This document shows, in pieces, positions 48,945 to 60,312 of a stretch of 64,000 nucleotides of DNA. Source of the DNA: Erythroxylum novogranatense (lineage: Eukaryota; Streptophyta; Magnoliopsida; Malpighiales; Erythroxylaceae); contig CM057228.1 in NCBI GenBank assembly GCA_029891385.1, forward strand, positions 29,330,214-29,394,213, written 5' to 3'. The notes beneath the pieces are model-generated. The model was not told the DNA's origin, did not search any database, and saw nothing but the letters and a program-made list of their open reading frames with translations. Position 1 is the first letter of the stretch. Every line of letters starts with the position of its first letter. Both the position numbers and the translations under genes were made by a program.

Positions 48945-49745
48945 CAGGTTACCAAGAACGAATCTTGGAACCAGGCGATGCCAAGAAAAGAATCTTGGAT
49001 CGCTCGGCCTCAACATCACTCGGCCAAGTTACCAAGACCGAATCTTGGAACCAAGCGATGCCAAGAAAACAATATTGGATCGCTCGGCCTCAACATCGCT
49101 CGGCCAGGTTACCAAGACCGAATCTTGGAGCCAGGCGATGTCAAGAAAACAATCTTGGATTGCTCGGCCTCAGCATCGCTCGGCCAGGTTACCAAGACCG
49201 GATCTTGGAGCCAGGCGATGCCAAGAAAACAATCTTGGATCGCTCGGCCTCAACATCGCTCGGCCAGGTTACCAAGATCGAATCTTGGAACCAGGCGATG
49301 CTAAGAAAACAATCTTGGATCGCTCGGCCTCAACATTGCTCGGCCAAGTTACCAAGACTAGATCTTGGAACCAGGCGATGCCAAGAAAACAATCTCTGAT
49401 CGCTCGGCCTCAAATCCGCTCGGCCAGGTTACCAAGGCCGAATCTTAGAACCAGGCGATGCCAAGAAAACAATCTTGGATCGCTCGGCCTCAACATAGCC
49501 TCTAGGTCACTAAGACCAGATCTTGGAACCAGGCGATACAAAGAGCCAAAATCTTGGATCGCTCGGCCTCAACACCGTTCGGTCAGGTTACCAAGACCAG
49601 ATCTTGGAACCAAGTGATACCAAGAAAGCAATCTCGGATCGCTCGGCCTCAACACCGTTCGGCCAGGTTACCAAGACCAGATCTTGGAACCAGGTGATAC
49701 CAAGAAAGTAATCTCGGATCACTCAACCTCCCCCTCATTTGGCCA
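48945..49745. repeat. 80-bp tandem repeat array of copy B
   Basis: CGCTCGGCCT recurs at 49001, 49081, 49161, 49241, 49321, 49401, 49481, 49560 and 49640, nearly always 80 bp apart, with a variant at 49720. That gives about ten units reading roughly GGTTACCAAGACCGAATCTT within each. The 49481-49560 unit is one base short and divergent. It sits where copy A has its 93-bp array. Open frames of up to 190 codons across it are by-products of the repeat. Confidence 0.95.
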
Positions 49746-49899
49746 GGTTCCTTCTCATCGCTCTGTATGATTCTCTTGAACCTCAATACCGATCAATAAT
49801 AAAGAAGACAACGGAGGACAAAAATAAGAGGTTTTGTTTCTTCATATATATGTTCTGGTCACAAGCCCGACCAGATGAGCGATGGAGGTCCTATTACAT

Positions 49900-51055
49900 G
49901 CGTCAATTAGGCCCCTCAGTAGGGGGAGAAGAAACAAAAGCTGGATCGATAGGAGTGGTTTCAGGGGCCGGCAAAGCAGCCGAGACAGGATCAGGGTTTG
50001 AAGGAGAAACTGGAGAGACACCCCCATGAGCTCGCTCTTCTTCCTCATCTGAACTAAGGTCCAGCAGCTCATCCGGTAATGTCTCTTCGTCTTTCTCAGC
50101 TATCTCCTTCACCTCCTCGAGTGAAAGGCCAAGCTCTGTGGGAAGCATCGGCTCGGTAAAGTCCTCGAACGAAGGACGGTCCGACCCATCAGGGAAGAGA
50201 ACGCCATGGCAATTTCTCAGGATGGAAAGAGCCAAATCGCAAGCAAATTCTTTGCATTCATCATTCAAAAATCACTTCTTCCACCGTTTGATTGCCTCAA
50301 CTCTTTGCTCTTTGACAGAGATTTGTAGCTCAAACAATTCATTCTCAGCCCTTACTTTATGCAGCACCGCTTCTTGGCAGTCACAGAGGACTCTTAAACA
50401 GAGCTCTTTTTTCAAGTTGGCTCTAGCGTTGGCATTGAGAACCTCTTCCCTCATGTCCTCATTATCAAGCTGCAATGCTCGGTATTCTTTTCCCCCTCCA
50501 GCTTGTCCCTTGACGCGATCGCTCTGTTCTTTTCCCCCTCCACCTCGTCCCTCGACGCGACCGCTCTATTCTTCTCCTCCTCCATCTCTGAAAGTTGCAT
50601 CCTCAAAATGGTAACCTGGCTAAGAAGATCTTTAGTCTCTTGGTCCATCGATCGGGCGACTTTATCTAACCGATCAAAATGCTGATACACTCCAGAGGCG
50701 AACGCCAGATTCTACGATGAAGAATTTTGTTAAAAAAAAGGAAGGTGGGTGGAGATTACCTCTGCTAAGCTGCGTACAAGACCGGCTGTCATCTCTTCGT
50801 CGCCCAATGAATCCAAAAGCTCTTCATTCGTGGGAGGGACAACCCTCTGGGCAATGTGAAGAGCCACATTGGAGTCCCTAAGCGATACAGTCTTATCTAG
50901 ACTGATCGCGGGCACCTACTTTTCGGAGCTGGGCATTGGCTCCTTCCCCTTACCTTTGTCCAAAGGGATGGGCGATCGTTCAATATCCCGAGCGGTCTTC
51001 TTTCTCTTGAGCGGCCGCTCCACCTCCTCTACCTCTTCTTCCATAACAGCTAGGT
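49900..51055 (-). pseudogene. Antisense ORF of copy B, C-terminal part
   Basis: On the minus strand, running down from 51055: MEEEVEEVERPLKRKKTARD, then SLDKTVSLRDSNVALHIAQR, then a long coiled coil (KDLLSQVTILRMQLSEMEEE, with repeated EGEKNRAIASRD units). Then come EQRVEAIKRWKK, ALSILRNCHGVLF, FEDFTEPMLP and LDLSSDEEEE, ending at 49903. Each block has a counterpart in copy A at 29580-30703. The EGEKNRA-type unit is repeated about three times, lengthening the coiled coil. Frameshifts lie near 50270, 50460 and 50730. Confidence 0.75.
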
Positions 51056-53858
51056 TGTAGCACCCCACTCCCGCGAGACCCGAATCTGACATCGACGGTG
51101 ATATCCGTGCCTGTGACCCGCGAGGGTGGTATGCTAGAGCAGTCAAAACAATTCAAATACTATTTCAGTACTCAAATCAGTTCATATACATATAATCATA
51201 GCCAAAATGGGCCCGATACAAAACAATACTTATCTGCCGAAATACAATTTACACATATAAATCAGAATGACCCAAATGCAGACGTGAGACTGATCCCGAC
51301 TTCATACTCTGACTTTCGTGCAGTAATCATACTCCCATTTGTCTAACGGGGTACTCGCCAATTTCCTGAAAAATAATTGCAATGTTGGGTGAGTTTGCGA
51401 ACTCAATGAGAAACCATCGTCGATGGTTCACTCAATTCATGCATATACAATCAGTTCACAATTATAAGGCGTTTCGCCTTTCACGCAATTCACATTCAAT
51501 CATATCATGTATGCAATGCACCTATCCCAATTTTCATTATTATTCCTTCTTTTATCCTGAGTTGTGACTGAGCGCTTAACAGCAACAGAATTCAGACACA
51601 CCTAGGGAATAGGAGAGCCCTCTGGGTACGCACTAACTCCCCTCGAGCTCAAAGCTCGGTTCAGTAACAGTAATTGCACCTTAGGAAGTGGGAGAGCCCT
51701 CAGGGTATGCACTACTTTCCGCGCATCAGTAGGGATAGGAGAGCCCTCTGGGTATGCACTAATCCCTTTTTGAGCTCAAGGCTCTTTGTTTCAGTGATCG
51801 AGTTTGTAGCTCTCAGTAGCAGCTCCAGTCACAACCATTATTAATCGATCAATTATGGAGTTCATTTATCCCATGCAATCAGAAACAATTTATTAGAAAC
51901 AGGCATCTAATTTCCCTTTTCCGATCATGCCTAGCATGCGTTCACAATTGCACAATGACATATGTCAATCAACTCTATTTATCAAATTCAGGCAGATTAT
52001 TCACAATTTTGCATACCAATTCACAGTTGCAAGAGATCACATCTCACCAATAATTCATATATTCACAGAACTTTTGACAATCAAGGATTGAGGAACCAAC
52101 TAGGTTACTCACGTGAACTTCCGAGCTACCTGCCTGGAAGTCTCGGCCATGCCCGTGGAATATCGATCCATCGGAGCCTCTATAACAATCAAATAATTTT
52201 CATTATTAAATGCACAATCAAAATAATTCGATGAGGCACATGCCTTGAACAAAAGATGCACTATGCCTATTCATGACTTTCCCGGTTTATTGCTCCATAA
52301 TAACTCACTTCCAATTCAATAATATCTTATGGAACTCCATCAATTTCATTTCTAATATTCAGTCAATTTATCTAATCATACTTGCTAAGGTATTACCTCA
52401 AAAATCAATATCACTAATCTCTAGATCGAATTCATCCTTTATGCTCAGTTCTTAACATTCTCAATAGCATTGAATTTATTTTCAAAGTCTCACATTATAC
52501 CCCAATTATCAATACCAATCCTAAGGTTACAATACAATCACATTTTTAACTTTTTTTCTATAATTGAGATCTCAAAAATCTGAATTCAAACTCTCATTCT
52601 TTTCCTCAATTGTAGATCTCTTTCTCTAAATCATAACGAATCAAAAATCATCTCAATTGGAGGTCTACACCAAAAGTTATGCCCCTAAAACCAAACCATA
52701 TTCATTCAAGAAAAACAGCCTCGCTGCGACGTGAGGACGTTCGTCGCGGCGACAAGGGGCGCTCGTCGCGGCGTGGAAGATTGGGAGGCTCGCCGCGACG
52801 TGCTTGATAAGCTCGCATGGCGAAGTAATGAAAACTTCGCCATGGGCGAGAACACAATTTTCTCGCCGCGTCGCGTCGCAGGCACGCCGCGACGTGCGGC
52901 CTTCCAGTCGTCTTCTCCGACGAGTTTCTCCCTCTTTTCTCTCTCAAAACTCAGTAATAATTCAACCAACTACCTCAATCTTTCACATTTAACCACAATA
53001 AATGTATTAAACTCACTAAATAACAATATTAAAGCTATGAAACTTACCAATCACGCTTAAATCGTCAAATCCTCAAAATTTCTCCAACTCTTTTCCCTTT
53101 CTCTACACCCACGGCGAACCTCCCATATGCACGCAAAACATCATCTTCCTTGGGGTTTCAAATAAATTTTCACCCAAAAAGAAGGAACGAGCATGGATTT
53201 GGAAGGAGAATCGAAAATCATCCAAGGAGAAGGAGGAACGATCGTGCCCTACGAAGAGAGGCTTTCCTTTCTTCTCCTCTTATAACCTTAAGCATTTTAA
53301 AGGTTAATCACTTAAACTTCTCATCTTTTTCCTCACCAAACATTTAGATCTCATTTTCTTTTCAATATATATATCCAGTCTAATTCGTTTCCAAATTTCA
53401 ACGGCTGGACACATTAAACTCCTAAAATCATATTTCTAAATTTCCATAGCCATTGGACAATTATTCCAGTGTTTAAACAATTAATCAGTCCATTACTCGG
53501 AGAATTTTCGGTCCAGACTTTTTCCCCCGAATTTTCTAGAAAATTTCCGAAAAGTCAATATCACTAGGCAATTACTCTATACCATTCCTTTTCAAATTTT
53601 TAAACCCAATCATTCCACAATTCTCATTAAATCATGACCAAATCTAATTATCTCTCCATTTCACAATTCCCATCAGCATTACAATCAAGTGTCGGGAAAA
53701 TGTCACGAATGTATATACCTATATATGCATGTACCAATTGACTCTCGACCTATCAAATTAGAGACCAAATAAATGCTCAGTCGATAATGTGCGGTGCAGT
53801 CCTAACCCGTCTCAATTTACCAATATAACCTTTCCATTGGTGACGGGAAGGTCTAGCA
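51056..53858 (-). mobile_element. Chromovirus-type LTR inserted in the copy B antisense ORF
   Basis: It begins TGTAGCACCCCACTCCCGC, identical to the start of the 974-3783 LTR, and ends CTAGCA at 53858. Shared landmarks in order: CGAGGGTGG near 51121, GCAATGTTGGGTGAGTTTGC near 51380, the AGAGCCCTCTGGGTA repeats at 51610-51760, ATTGGAGGTCTACACC near 52657 and the GC-rich palindrome array at 52718-52905. Length is about 2.8 kb in both. No matching target duplication is seen (TAGGT left, ACTTT right), and target coding sequence seems to be missing at the junction. Confidence 0.85.
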
Positions 53859-54544
53859 ACTTTGTGCTGGCCTTTGGACTTGGGAGCGTCGGAGGGTGAG
53901 GTGAGATTCTTGAGCTTCACCATGGCTGCACAATTATAGAAGCAGGTTAGAAATCGAAACTAATATTCATAAAAAAAAACAAGGCGGTTAAACTACGAAG
54001 AGTCAACCAGAAGAGGCAGTCTCTCCTTCTAGCCCGTTAATCCGAGGTGGGGGATTAATCAAAAAGGTATTGGCCGATACCCCTCTATGATACCCCTCTA
54101 CGATACCCCAGAATAAGACGATCGAAAGCATACCGACCGAGCGCCTTAATTAGGTCGATCACTTCAGATTCCTTTATAGTAAAGGACATACTAGAAGTGT
54201 CATTCCATCGCTCGGCCAGGGGATACCTCCACGGCTTGGACTCAAAGGTAGATCCCGGGGGCCTAAAAAAAAAGTACTTCGTCCGCCAAGCCTTGATTGA
54301 CGAAGTTGTTCCAGCAGGACGATACCATGCATCTCTATACTAAAAATGAGGGATCCCTGCCGCAGTGATTGAGCTCTGATACATTCTCAAGAAGTGACGC
54401 AGAATACCGATCGATGGGGGACACCCAAAATAATGGCAAAGTAGGGCGAGACTGTTAATGAACCTCCAACCATTCGGGGGGATTCGGCTCTGCATTAGCT
54501 TATAGGTGCAGCATACCTCGTCGATGATTGGGGCATATGGAAGC
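53859..54544 (-). pseudogene. Antisense ORF of copy B, N-terminal part
   Basis: On the minus strand from 54544: RIPPNGWRFINSLALLCHYF, IGILRHFLRM, WRTKYFFFRPPGS, SKPWRYPLAERWND and ALGRYAFDRLILGYRRG. These are the Transposase_28-like blocks of copy A. A TAG interrupts the frame near 54340. The spliced intron is at 53926-54007, followed by AMVKLKNLTSPSDAPKSK up to the inserted LTR. Confidence 0.75.
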
Positions 54545-55471
54545 TGTTAAGTCCAAATGACTTTACTTAGATATGATTTTGATATATAACAAAGAGAATC
54601 AATAAAAAGAAAAGCAATAAAGACAAAGTCAGACAAACGAAGTCATACAGACAAAGTCAGACAAACAGATGAAGTCACACAGACGAAGGAACGTAGATGC
54701 TAAATGAAACAGACGCAAAATGGAATACAGACGAAGACGCGAAATAGTAAAAGCAGACACAAACGAAGTAAAACAGACGCAGACGCAGAAACACAGACAA
54801 TAAAGTACAGACGAAGAAAAACAGATGCGGAATTCAAAAAGAAGACGAAGGAGTCAGTTCGAGTTAGTTACAGAACTCAACTGAATAACCGTTTCTTTAA
54901 AGATTCAAGAAACAAGAATCAAAAAGCAGTTGGAGACGAAGGCTATAAATACAAGTCGAAGTCGAAGATTGCAAAGTTAGCGAAAGTTGGCAAAAAAGCA
55001 TCCTGTTCAATTTAGCTGAGAGATATTTTACTGTAACAAGTGTTCAAACACTTTTCTGAGAAAAAGTAGTGCAGATAGCCTGTAGAGGCTAAGTGTGAAA
55101 GAATACTGATTGTAGAGACCTAAAGAGGCTCGCAAAGAATACTTGTAACGTTGAAAGAGATAGTGAAAATCTCAGAAAGAACTCTGAAGACTAGACGTAG
55201 CCCACGGTTTGGGGTGAACCAAGATAAATTGCTGTGTCAACTACTTTCACTCTATCTCTATTTTAGATTCAAGTTTTTATCATTACTTAATCAGTAAACA
55301 AAGTTTTCAAAGTTTTGATTAATTAGAATCTATTGGAAGTTCTGTAAAGAATTCTATTTCTAACAAACAGTATCCAAAGATTTATTTAAAAGGGGAATAC
55401 ACAATTCAACCCCCCTTCTCGTGCATTCTATATCGTTTTATAAGTATTGTATTAACGTGTGATTCACTTCA
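54545..55471 (+). repeat. 5' LTR of the Copia element
   Basis: Starts TGTTAAGTCC and ends CACTTCA. It is rich in ACAGACGAAG-type short repeats in its first third (54625-54850). Confidence 0.95.
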
Positions 55472-55472
55472 A

Positions 55473-55486
55473 TTGGTATCAGAGCC
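55473..55486 (+). promoter_or_regulatory. Primer binding site (initiator Met tRNA)
   Basis: TTGGTATCAGAGCC lies two bases after the 5' LTR. TGGTATCAGAGC is the standard complement of the 3' end of plant initiator methionine tRNA. Confidence 0.92.
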
Positions 55487-55534
55487 TGGTATCCAAGGAT
55501 CACTTTAGCAAAGTGTGGATCAAAGATAATTGCG

Positions 55535-56600
55535 GAATCACATGTATACATCGCAGAAGGAGCCTCAGTCATTAGACCTCCAGCATTCAACGGAGAAGAT
55601 TATCATTACTGAAAAGATAGGATGCGACTATTCATAGAATCTACTCATGTCGACCTTTGGGACGTAATAGAGAACAGACCTTATACACCAATAGACAAAG
55701 ATGGCAATTCCATTCCACGAGTCAGATGGACGACTAACCAAAAGGCGAGAATACAACTGAACTCAAAGGCGAAGTTCTTCTTGACGTGTGCCCTAAGCAG
55801 AAGCGAGTATGACAAAGTCCACGGATGTGATACCGCGAAGGAGATGTGGGACACATTGTCCATCGCTCACGAAGGCACAAGCCAAGTTAAAGAATCCAAG
55901 ATAAGTATTCTTGTGCACCAGTATGAACTTTTCAGGATGAAAGATGAAGAATCTATTGATCAAATGCTTGGAAGATTTCAAACAATTGTCAATGGATTGA
56001 AAGCTCTTGGAAGAACGTACAACAATCAGGACCATGTTCGAAAGATCTTAAGAAGTCTTTCAAAGAGGTGGAGACCTAAAGTTACTGCAGTGCAAGAAGC
56101 CAAAGATTTGAGCGTGCTAAAACTTGACGAGTTGCTTGGATCCTTGAAGATTCATGAAGTTGAACTCGATGCTGAAGACAAGCCCAAACGGGACAAGTCG
56201 ATAACGTTGAAGGCCGGACATAAGAATCACAAGACTCAAAGACAGAGGAAATCATCAAAAGCGTTAAAGATTGAAGAATCAAAGGATGACGACTCCAGCC
56301 AATCAGAACCGGAGTCAAGTGATGAAGACGACGAGTTATCTTTCATCTCTAGAAAGATAAGACGCATGTGGAAGAAAAAGTTCAGAGCAAACCAGACTTT
56401 CAAAAAAGAAATGGACACTACAAGTTCGAATGTCCGACTCTAAAGAAGAAACCAAAGAAGAGTAGAGAAGGCAAGAAAAGCATGATGACAACATGGGAGG
56501 AACTAGATTCATCGAGAATCGACATGAGTTCGAATCGTCTGAACATGCAAACATCTGCCTGGTAGCCGAGGAAGATAGTGATGAGGAGGTAAATCTGACT
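55535..56600 (+). pseudogene. Gag of the Copia element
   Basis: The frame reads PPAFNGEDYHY, a TGA at 55610-55612 in place of the usual Trp, then KDRMRLFIESTHVDLWDVIE. The capsid-like UBN2/gag-polypeptide blocks AKEMWDTLSIAHEGTSQVKE, YELFRMKDEESIDQMLGRFQ and RKILRSLSKRWRPKVTAVQE follow. The frame ends at 56441-56443. The zinc knuckle is reduced to GHYKFECP in the next frame (56413-56436); its first C-x2-C is gone. About 270 residues remain open. Confidence 0.88.
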
Positions 56601-57290
56601 ACGATAATTTGCATGATGCCTACTCAGAATTGTTAGAAGATTCTCATGCTATTCTGAAACAGTACAAACTGTTAAAAAAAAGTATGCAGAAAATATTAGA
56701 CATACTGAAGTAATAGAGAGAGAAAATGTCTGTCTAAAGAAGCAATTAGAGGAGAAAAATAAAGTCATAGATAGATCAGAAGAGATTAATCAGCTTAAAC
56801 TAAGAATTAAGAATCTGTCAGCTGATTTAGCTACCTTCACAGAGAGCACTAAGAAAATGAATGAGATGCTTGGATAATGTAGACATCCGAGTGATAAAAC
56901 CGGATTAGGGTTTACAGGTAACAAGACTCAGTCTCATAAAAAACCTTTCGTTCAAAAGAGAAACCATAATAAATCTCGTTTTAATCAACATCCTAGTTAT
57001 ATGCATCAAAGAACTCATCATATGCATACTACTAACCATAAAGGACCCAAGAAAATTTGGGTACCAAAAAATGAAATAGTTTCTCCTGCAGATATCCTTC
57101 CTTGGAAAATACGGCAAGCACCATTGGTATTTAGACAGTGGATGCTCGTGACATATGAAGGGAAAAAGGTCTATGTTCCTAGACCTTCAGTATAAGAAGG
57201 GAGGATCGGTAACTTTCGGAGACAACTAGCAGGGCAAGATCATTGGAATCGATAAAATAGGTAAAGATTCATTTACATGCATAAATAATG
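56600..57290 (+). pseudogene. Linker and protease of the Copia element
   Basis: A coiled-coil-like linker with frameshifts (56640-56880) leads to GPKKIWVPKNE, the usual segment before Copia protease. The active site reads WYLDSGCS at 57125-57148 and is followed directly by TGA (57149-57151) where Arg is expected. GGSVTFGDN and GKIIGI-type sequence follow, with a further stop. The catalytic Asp is present but the frame is closed. Confidence 0.8.
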
Positions 57291-58380
57291 TACTGCTTGT
57301 TGATGGTCTGAAGCATAACTTGATTAGCGTTAGTCAATTGTGTGATTCTGGTTTCACTGTCACATTCAATCAAAATCTTTGCGAAGTCAGAAACAAAGAT
57401 GGGTCTATACTTTTCTCTGCCAAGAAAAGAAATAATCTTTACAAAATTGATTTAGAAGATTTTCAAAGCCAAAATATTTCATGTTTTCTATCTTCCGAAG
57501 AAGAAAGACTAATCTGACATAAAAAGCTAGTTCATGTCTCTTTTAAACATATTTCAAAGTTGGCAAAACATGATTTGGTAAGAGGATTGCCAAAAATAAG
57601 TTTTGACAAAGAGTTTTTCTGTGAAAATTGTTTGAAAGGAAAACAAGTTAAAACCTCTTTTTCTTCTAAAAATTTTGTAACATCATCTAGACCTTTAGAA
57701 TTGTTACATATGGATTTATTTGGTCCAACAAAGACAATAAGTCTTGGCGGAAAGAAATATGGACTTGTTATTGTTGATGACTTTACTCGATTTTGTTGGA
57801 TATTGTTTTTATCACACAAAGATGAATCCTTTAAGTGCTTTAGGACCTTATCCAGAAAGTTACAGAATGAAAAAGGAGTGTCTATAGCCAGTATCAGGAG
57901 TGACCATGGTGGAGAGTTTGAAAATGAGAAGTTTAGAGTATTCTGTGAGGAGAATGAAAATTTTCACAATTTCTCTGCTCTCAGAACTCCACAACAAAAT
58001 GGAGTTGTTGAAAGAAAGAATAGGACGATTCAAGAGATGGCAAGGATCATGTTGTGTGAGATGAATCTTCCAAAGTACTTCTGGGCTGAAGCGGTAAATA
58101 CAGCATGCTACATACAGAATAGAGTTCTGTTGCGACCCATGTTGAAGAAGACTCCTTATGAGTTATGGAATGGAAGAAGACCAAACATATCTTATTTTCA
58201 TCCATTCGGGTGCAAGTGCTCTATTCTGAATACAAAGGAGCTGTTGGATAAATTCGATTCAAAGACCTATCCAGGAATCTTTCTAGGCTACTCATCATCG
58301 TCTAAGGCATTTCGGGTGTACAACCTTACTTCAAAGACAGTTGAGGAGACCATCCATGCCAAGTTTGATGATAGTTCCCA
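57291..58380 (+). pseudogene. Integrase of the Copia element
   Basis: The gag-pre-integrase part is at 57300-57540 (LISVSQLCDSGFTVTFNQ). After a stop at 57515-57517 come HISKLAKHDLVRGLP and the zinc-binding CENCLKGK. The catalytic core retains all three acidic residues: LLHMDLFGPT, IRSDHGGEFEN and QQNGVVERKNRTIQEMAR. From 57560 the frame is open without a break into reverse transcriptase (to 59152), one of the best preserved stretches of the element. Confidence 0.9.
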
Positions 58381-58629
58381 ACCCCATAAGGAAGATGACA
58401 TGGAGAGTGAAGGTCCTTCAAAGAACTTATATGATAGTACAGAAACTCCATCATCAGGAACTCAAGTAGACAAAATTGAAGATATTCCAGAAACTATCGG
58501 ACTGAAAAGAGACTGGAAATATAAAAGTTCTCATCCAGAAGAGTTGATTATCAGAGAGACCTCAGAAGGAGTTAGAACTAGGTCCAGATTCAGAAAAGAA
58601 GCTAATGTGGCTTTTATCTCTGAAATAGA

Positions 58630-59650
58630 ACCTATGAAGGTTGAGGAAGCTCTTCGAGACGAAGCTTGGGTGTTAGCCATACAAGAGGAGCTTAATCAAT
58701 TTACTAGGAATAATGTGTGGTCCTTAGTTCCGAAACCTCCTAAGAAATCCATCATAGGAACCAGATGGGTCTTTAAGAATAAGTTAGACGAATCAGGAAG
58801 AGTAAGTCGAAATAAGGCTAGATTAGTAGCACAAGGCTATAATCAGCAAGAAGGAATAGACTACAATAAGACGTATGCTCCAGTAGCAAGACTTGAAGCC
58901 ATTAGGATATTGCTGGCATATGCAGTCTGTCATAATATAAAGCTGTTTCAGATGGATGTGAAGAGTGCCTTTCTGAACGGTCTTATAGACGAAGAGGTGT
59001 ATGTTAAGAAACCACCTGGTTTCGAGGATGTTAAGAATCCAGACCATGTCTATAGACTTCATAAAGTCTTATACGGACTGAAGCAAGCTCCTAGAGCTTG
59101 GTATGATCGTCTGAGTACTTTTCTCTTAGAGAATGGTTTTAGTAGAGGTTAAGTTGATAAGACGCTCTTTAGGAAGAATTTTCAGAATGATTTTATTTTA
59201 GTTCAGATTTACGTTGATGATATTATTTTTGGTGCTACTTCAAACAAGCTATGCATGAAGTTTGAGAGTCTAATGAAGAAAGAGTTTGAAATGAGCATGA
59301 TGGGTGAATTAAATTTCTTTCTTGGGTAGCAAGTTAAGCAGACCGAAGAGAAGATCTTTATTCATCAACAAAAATATGTGAAAGAATTGTTGCTCAAATT
59401 TGATATGCAGAATGTGAAGTCTATGGCGACTCCGATGCACCCTTCAAACCTTTTATCGAAAGATGAACTTGGTAAGAAGGTGAATCAAACCCTGTATAGA
59501 GGGATGATCGGTTCTTTACTGTACCTTACAGGAAGTAGACCTGATATTTTATTCAGTTTATGCTTGTGTGCAAGGTTTCAGGCCAATCGTAGAGAGTCTC
59601 ATTTTAGTGCTGTCAAAAGAATTATGAGATATCTTGCAATACTACTGATC
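58630..59650 (+). pseudogene. Reverse transcriptase of the Copia element
   Basis: Motifs in order: EEALRDEAWVLAIQEELNQF, NKARLVAQGYNQQEGIDY, FQMDVKSAFLNGLIDEEVYV and VLYGLKQAPRAWYDRL. A TAA follows at 59150-59152, then QIYVDDIIFGATSNKL with YVDD at 59210-59221. A TAG lies at 59327-59329 in place of the usual codon after FFLG. Then come LYRGMIGSLLYLTGSRPDI and a frameshift near 59640. Confidence 0.9.
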
Positions 59651-59651
59651 T

Positions 59652-60164
59652 TTGCTTATGTTTGAAAAAGGTAGTGATTTCAGGTTAATCGGATATTGCG
59701 ATGCGGACTTTGCTGGAGATAGAATCGAAAGAAAGAGCACAAGTGGAGGATGTCACTTTCTTGGGGCAAACTTAGTTTCCTGGTCAAGCAAGAGACAAAG
59801 CTCGATAGCTCTATCAACTGCCGAAGCAGAATATATGTCTGCCGCAAGCTGTTGTTCACAGACGTTGTGGATCAAATATCAACTTGAAGACTATTCAGTT
59901 CGAGAAGAGGAGATTCCAATTTACTGCGACAACACAAGTGCAATCAATCTGTCAAAGGATCCGATTTAGCATTCTAGAGTGAAGCACATCGAAGTCAGAC
60001 ATCACTTTCTGAGAGACTATGTTCAGAGGAAGGTGGTGCATCTACAGTTCATCAAAACAGAGTCTCAGTGGGCAGACATCTTCACCAAACCATTAAGTGA
60101 AGAACGGTTCCAGAAGATCAGACGCAACCTTAATATGGTAATGTTAAGCGAACAGTCAGGCTAA
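59652..60164 (+). pseudogene. RNase H of the Copia element
   Basis: GYCDADFAGDRIERKSTSGG, SSIALSTAEAEYMSAASCCS and YCDNTSAINLSKDPI carry the conserved acidic residues. A TAG at 59967-59969 replaces a sense codon before HSRVKHIEVRHHFLRDYV. The final WADIFTKPLSEERF motif closes pol at 60162-60164. Confidence 0.9.
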
Positions 60165-60312
60165 AGGGACGTCAAAATTAACGGCGTCAGGAACAGTGAG
60201 TTACAGCTGGTAACTTCTCTGACAAGGAAGTTTTGGAGGGAAACGCCTCACGATCTTCAGAATCCCTATGATTCTAGAATACGAGTGATAAGACCCTTCA
60301 AGTTGCCTGAAG

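Noticed and set aside
48869..49617. Three overlapping plus-strand frames of 126-190 codons in the 80-bp array
   Set aside because: All three frames are open through the same repeat, which marks repeat composition rather than a coding gene.
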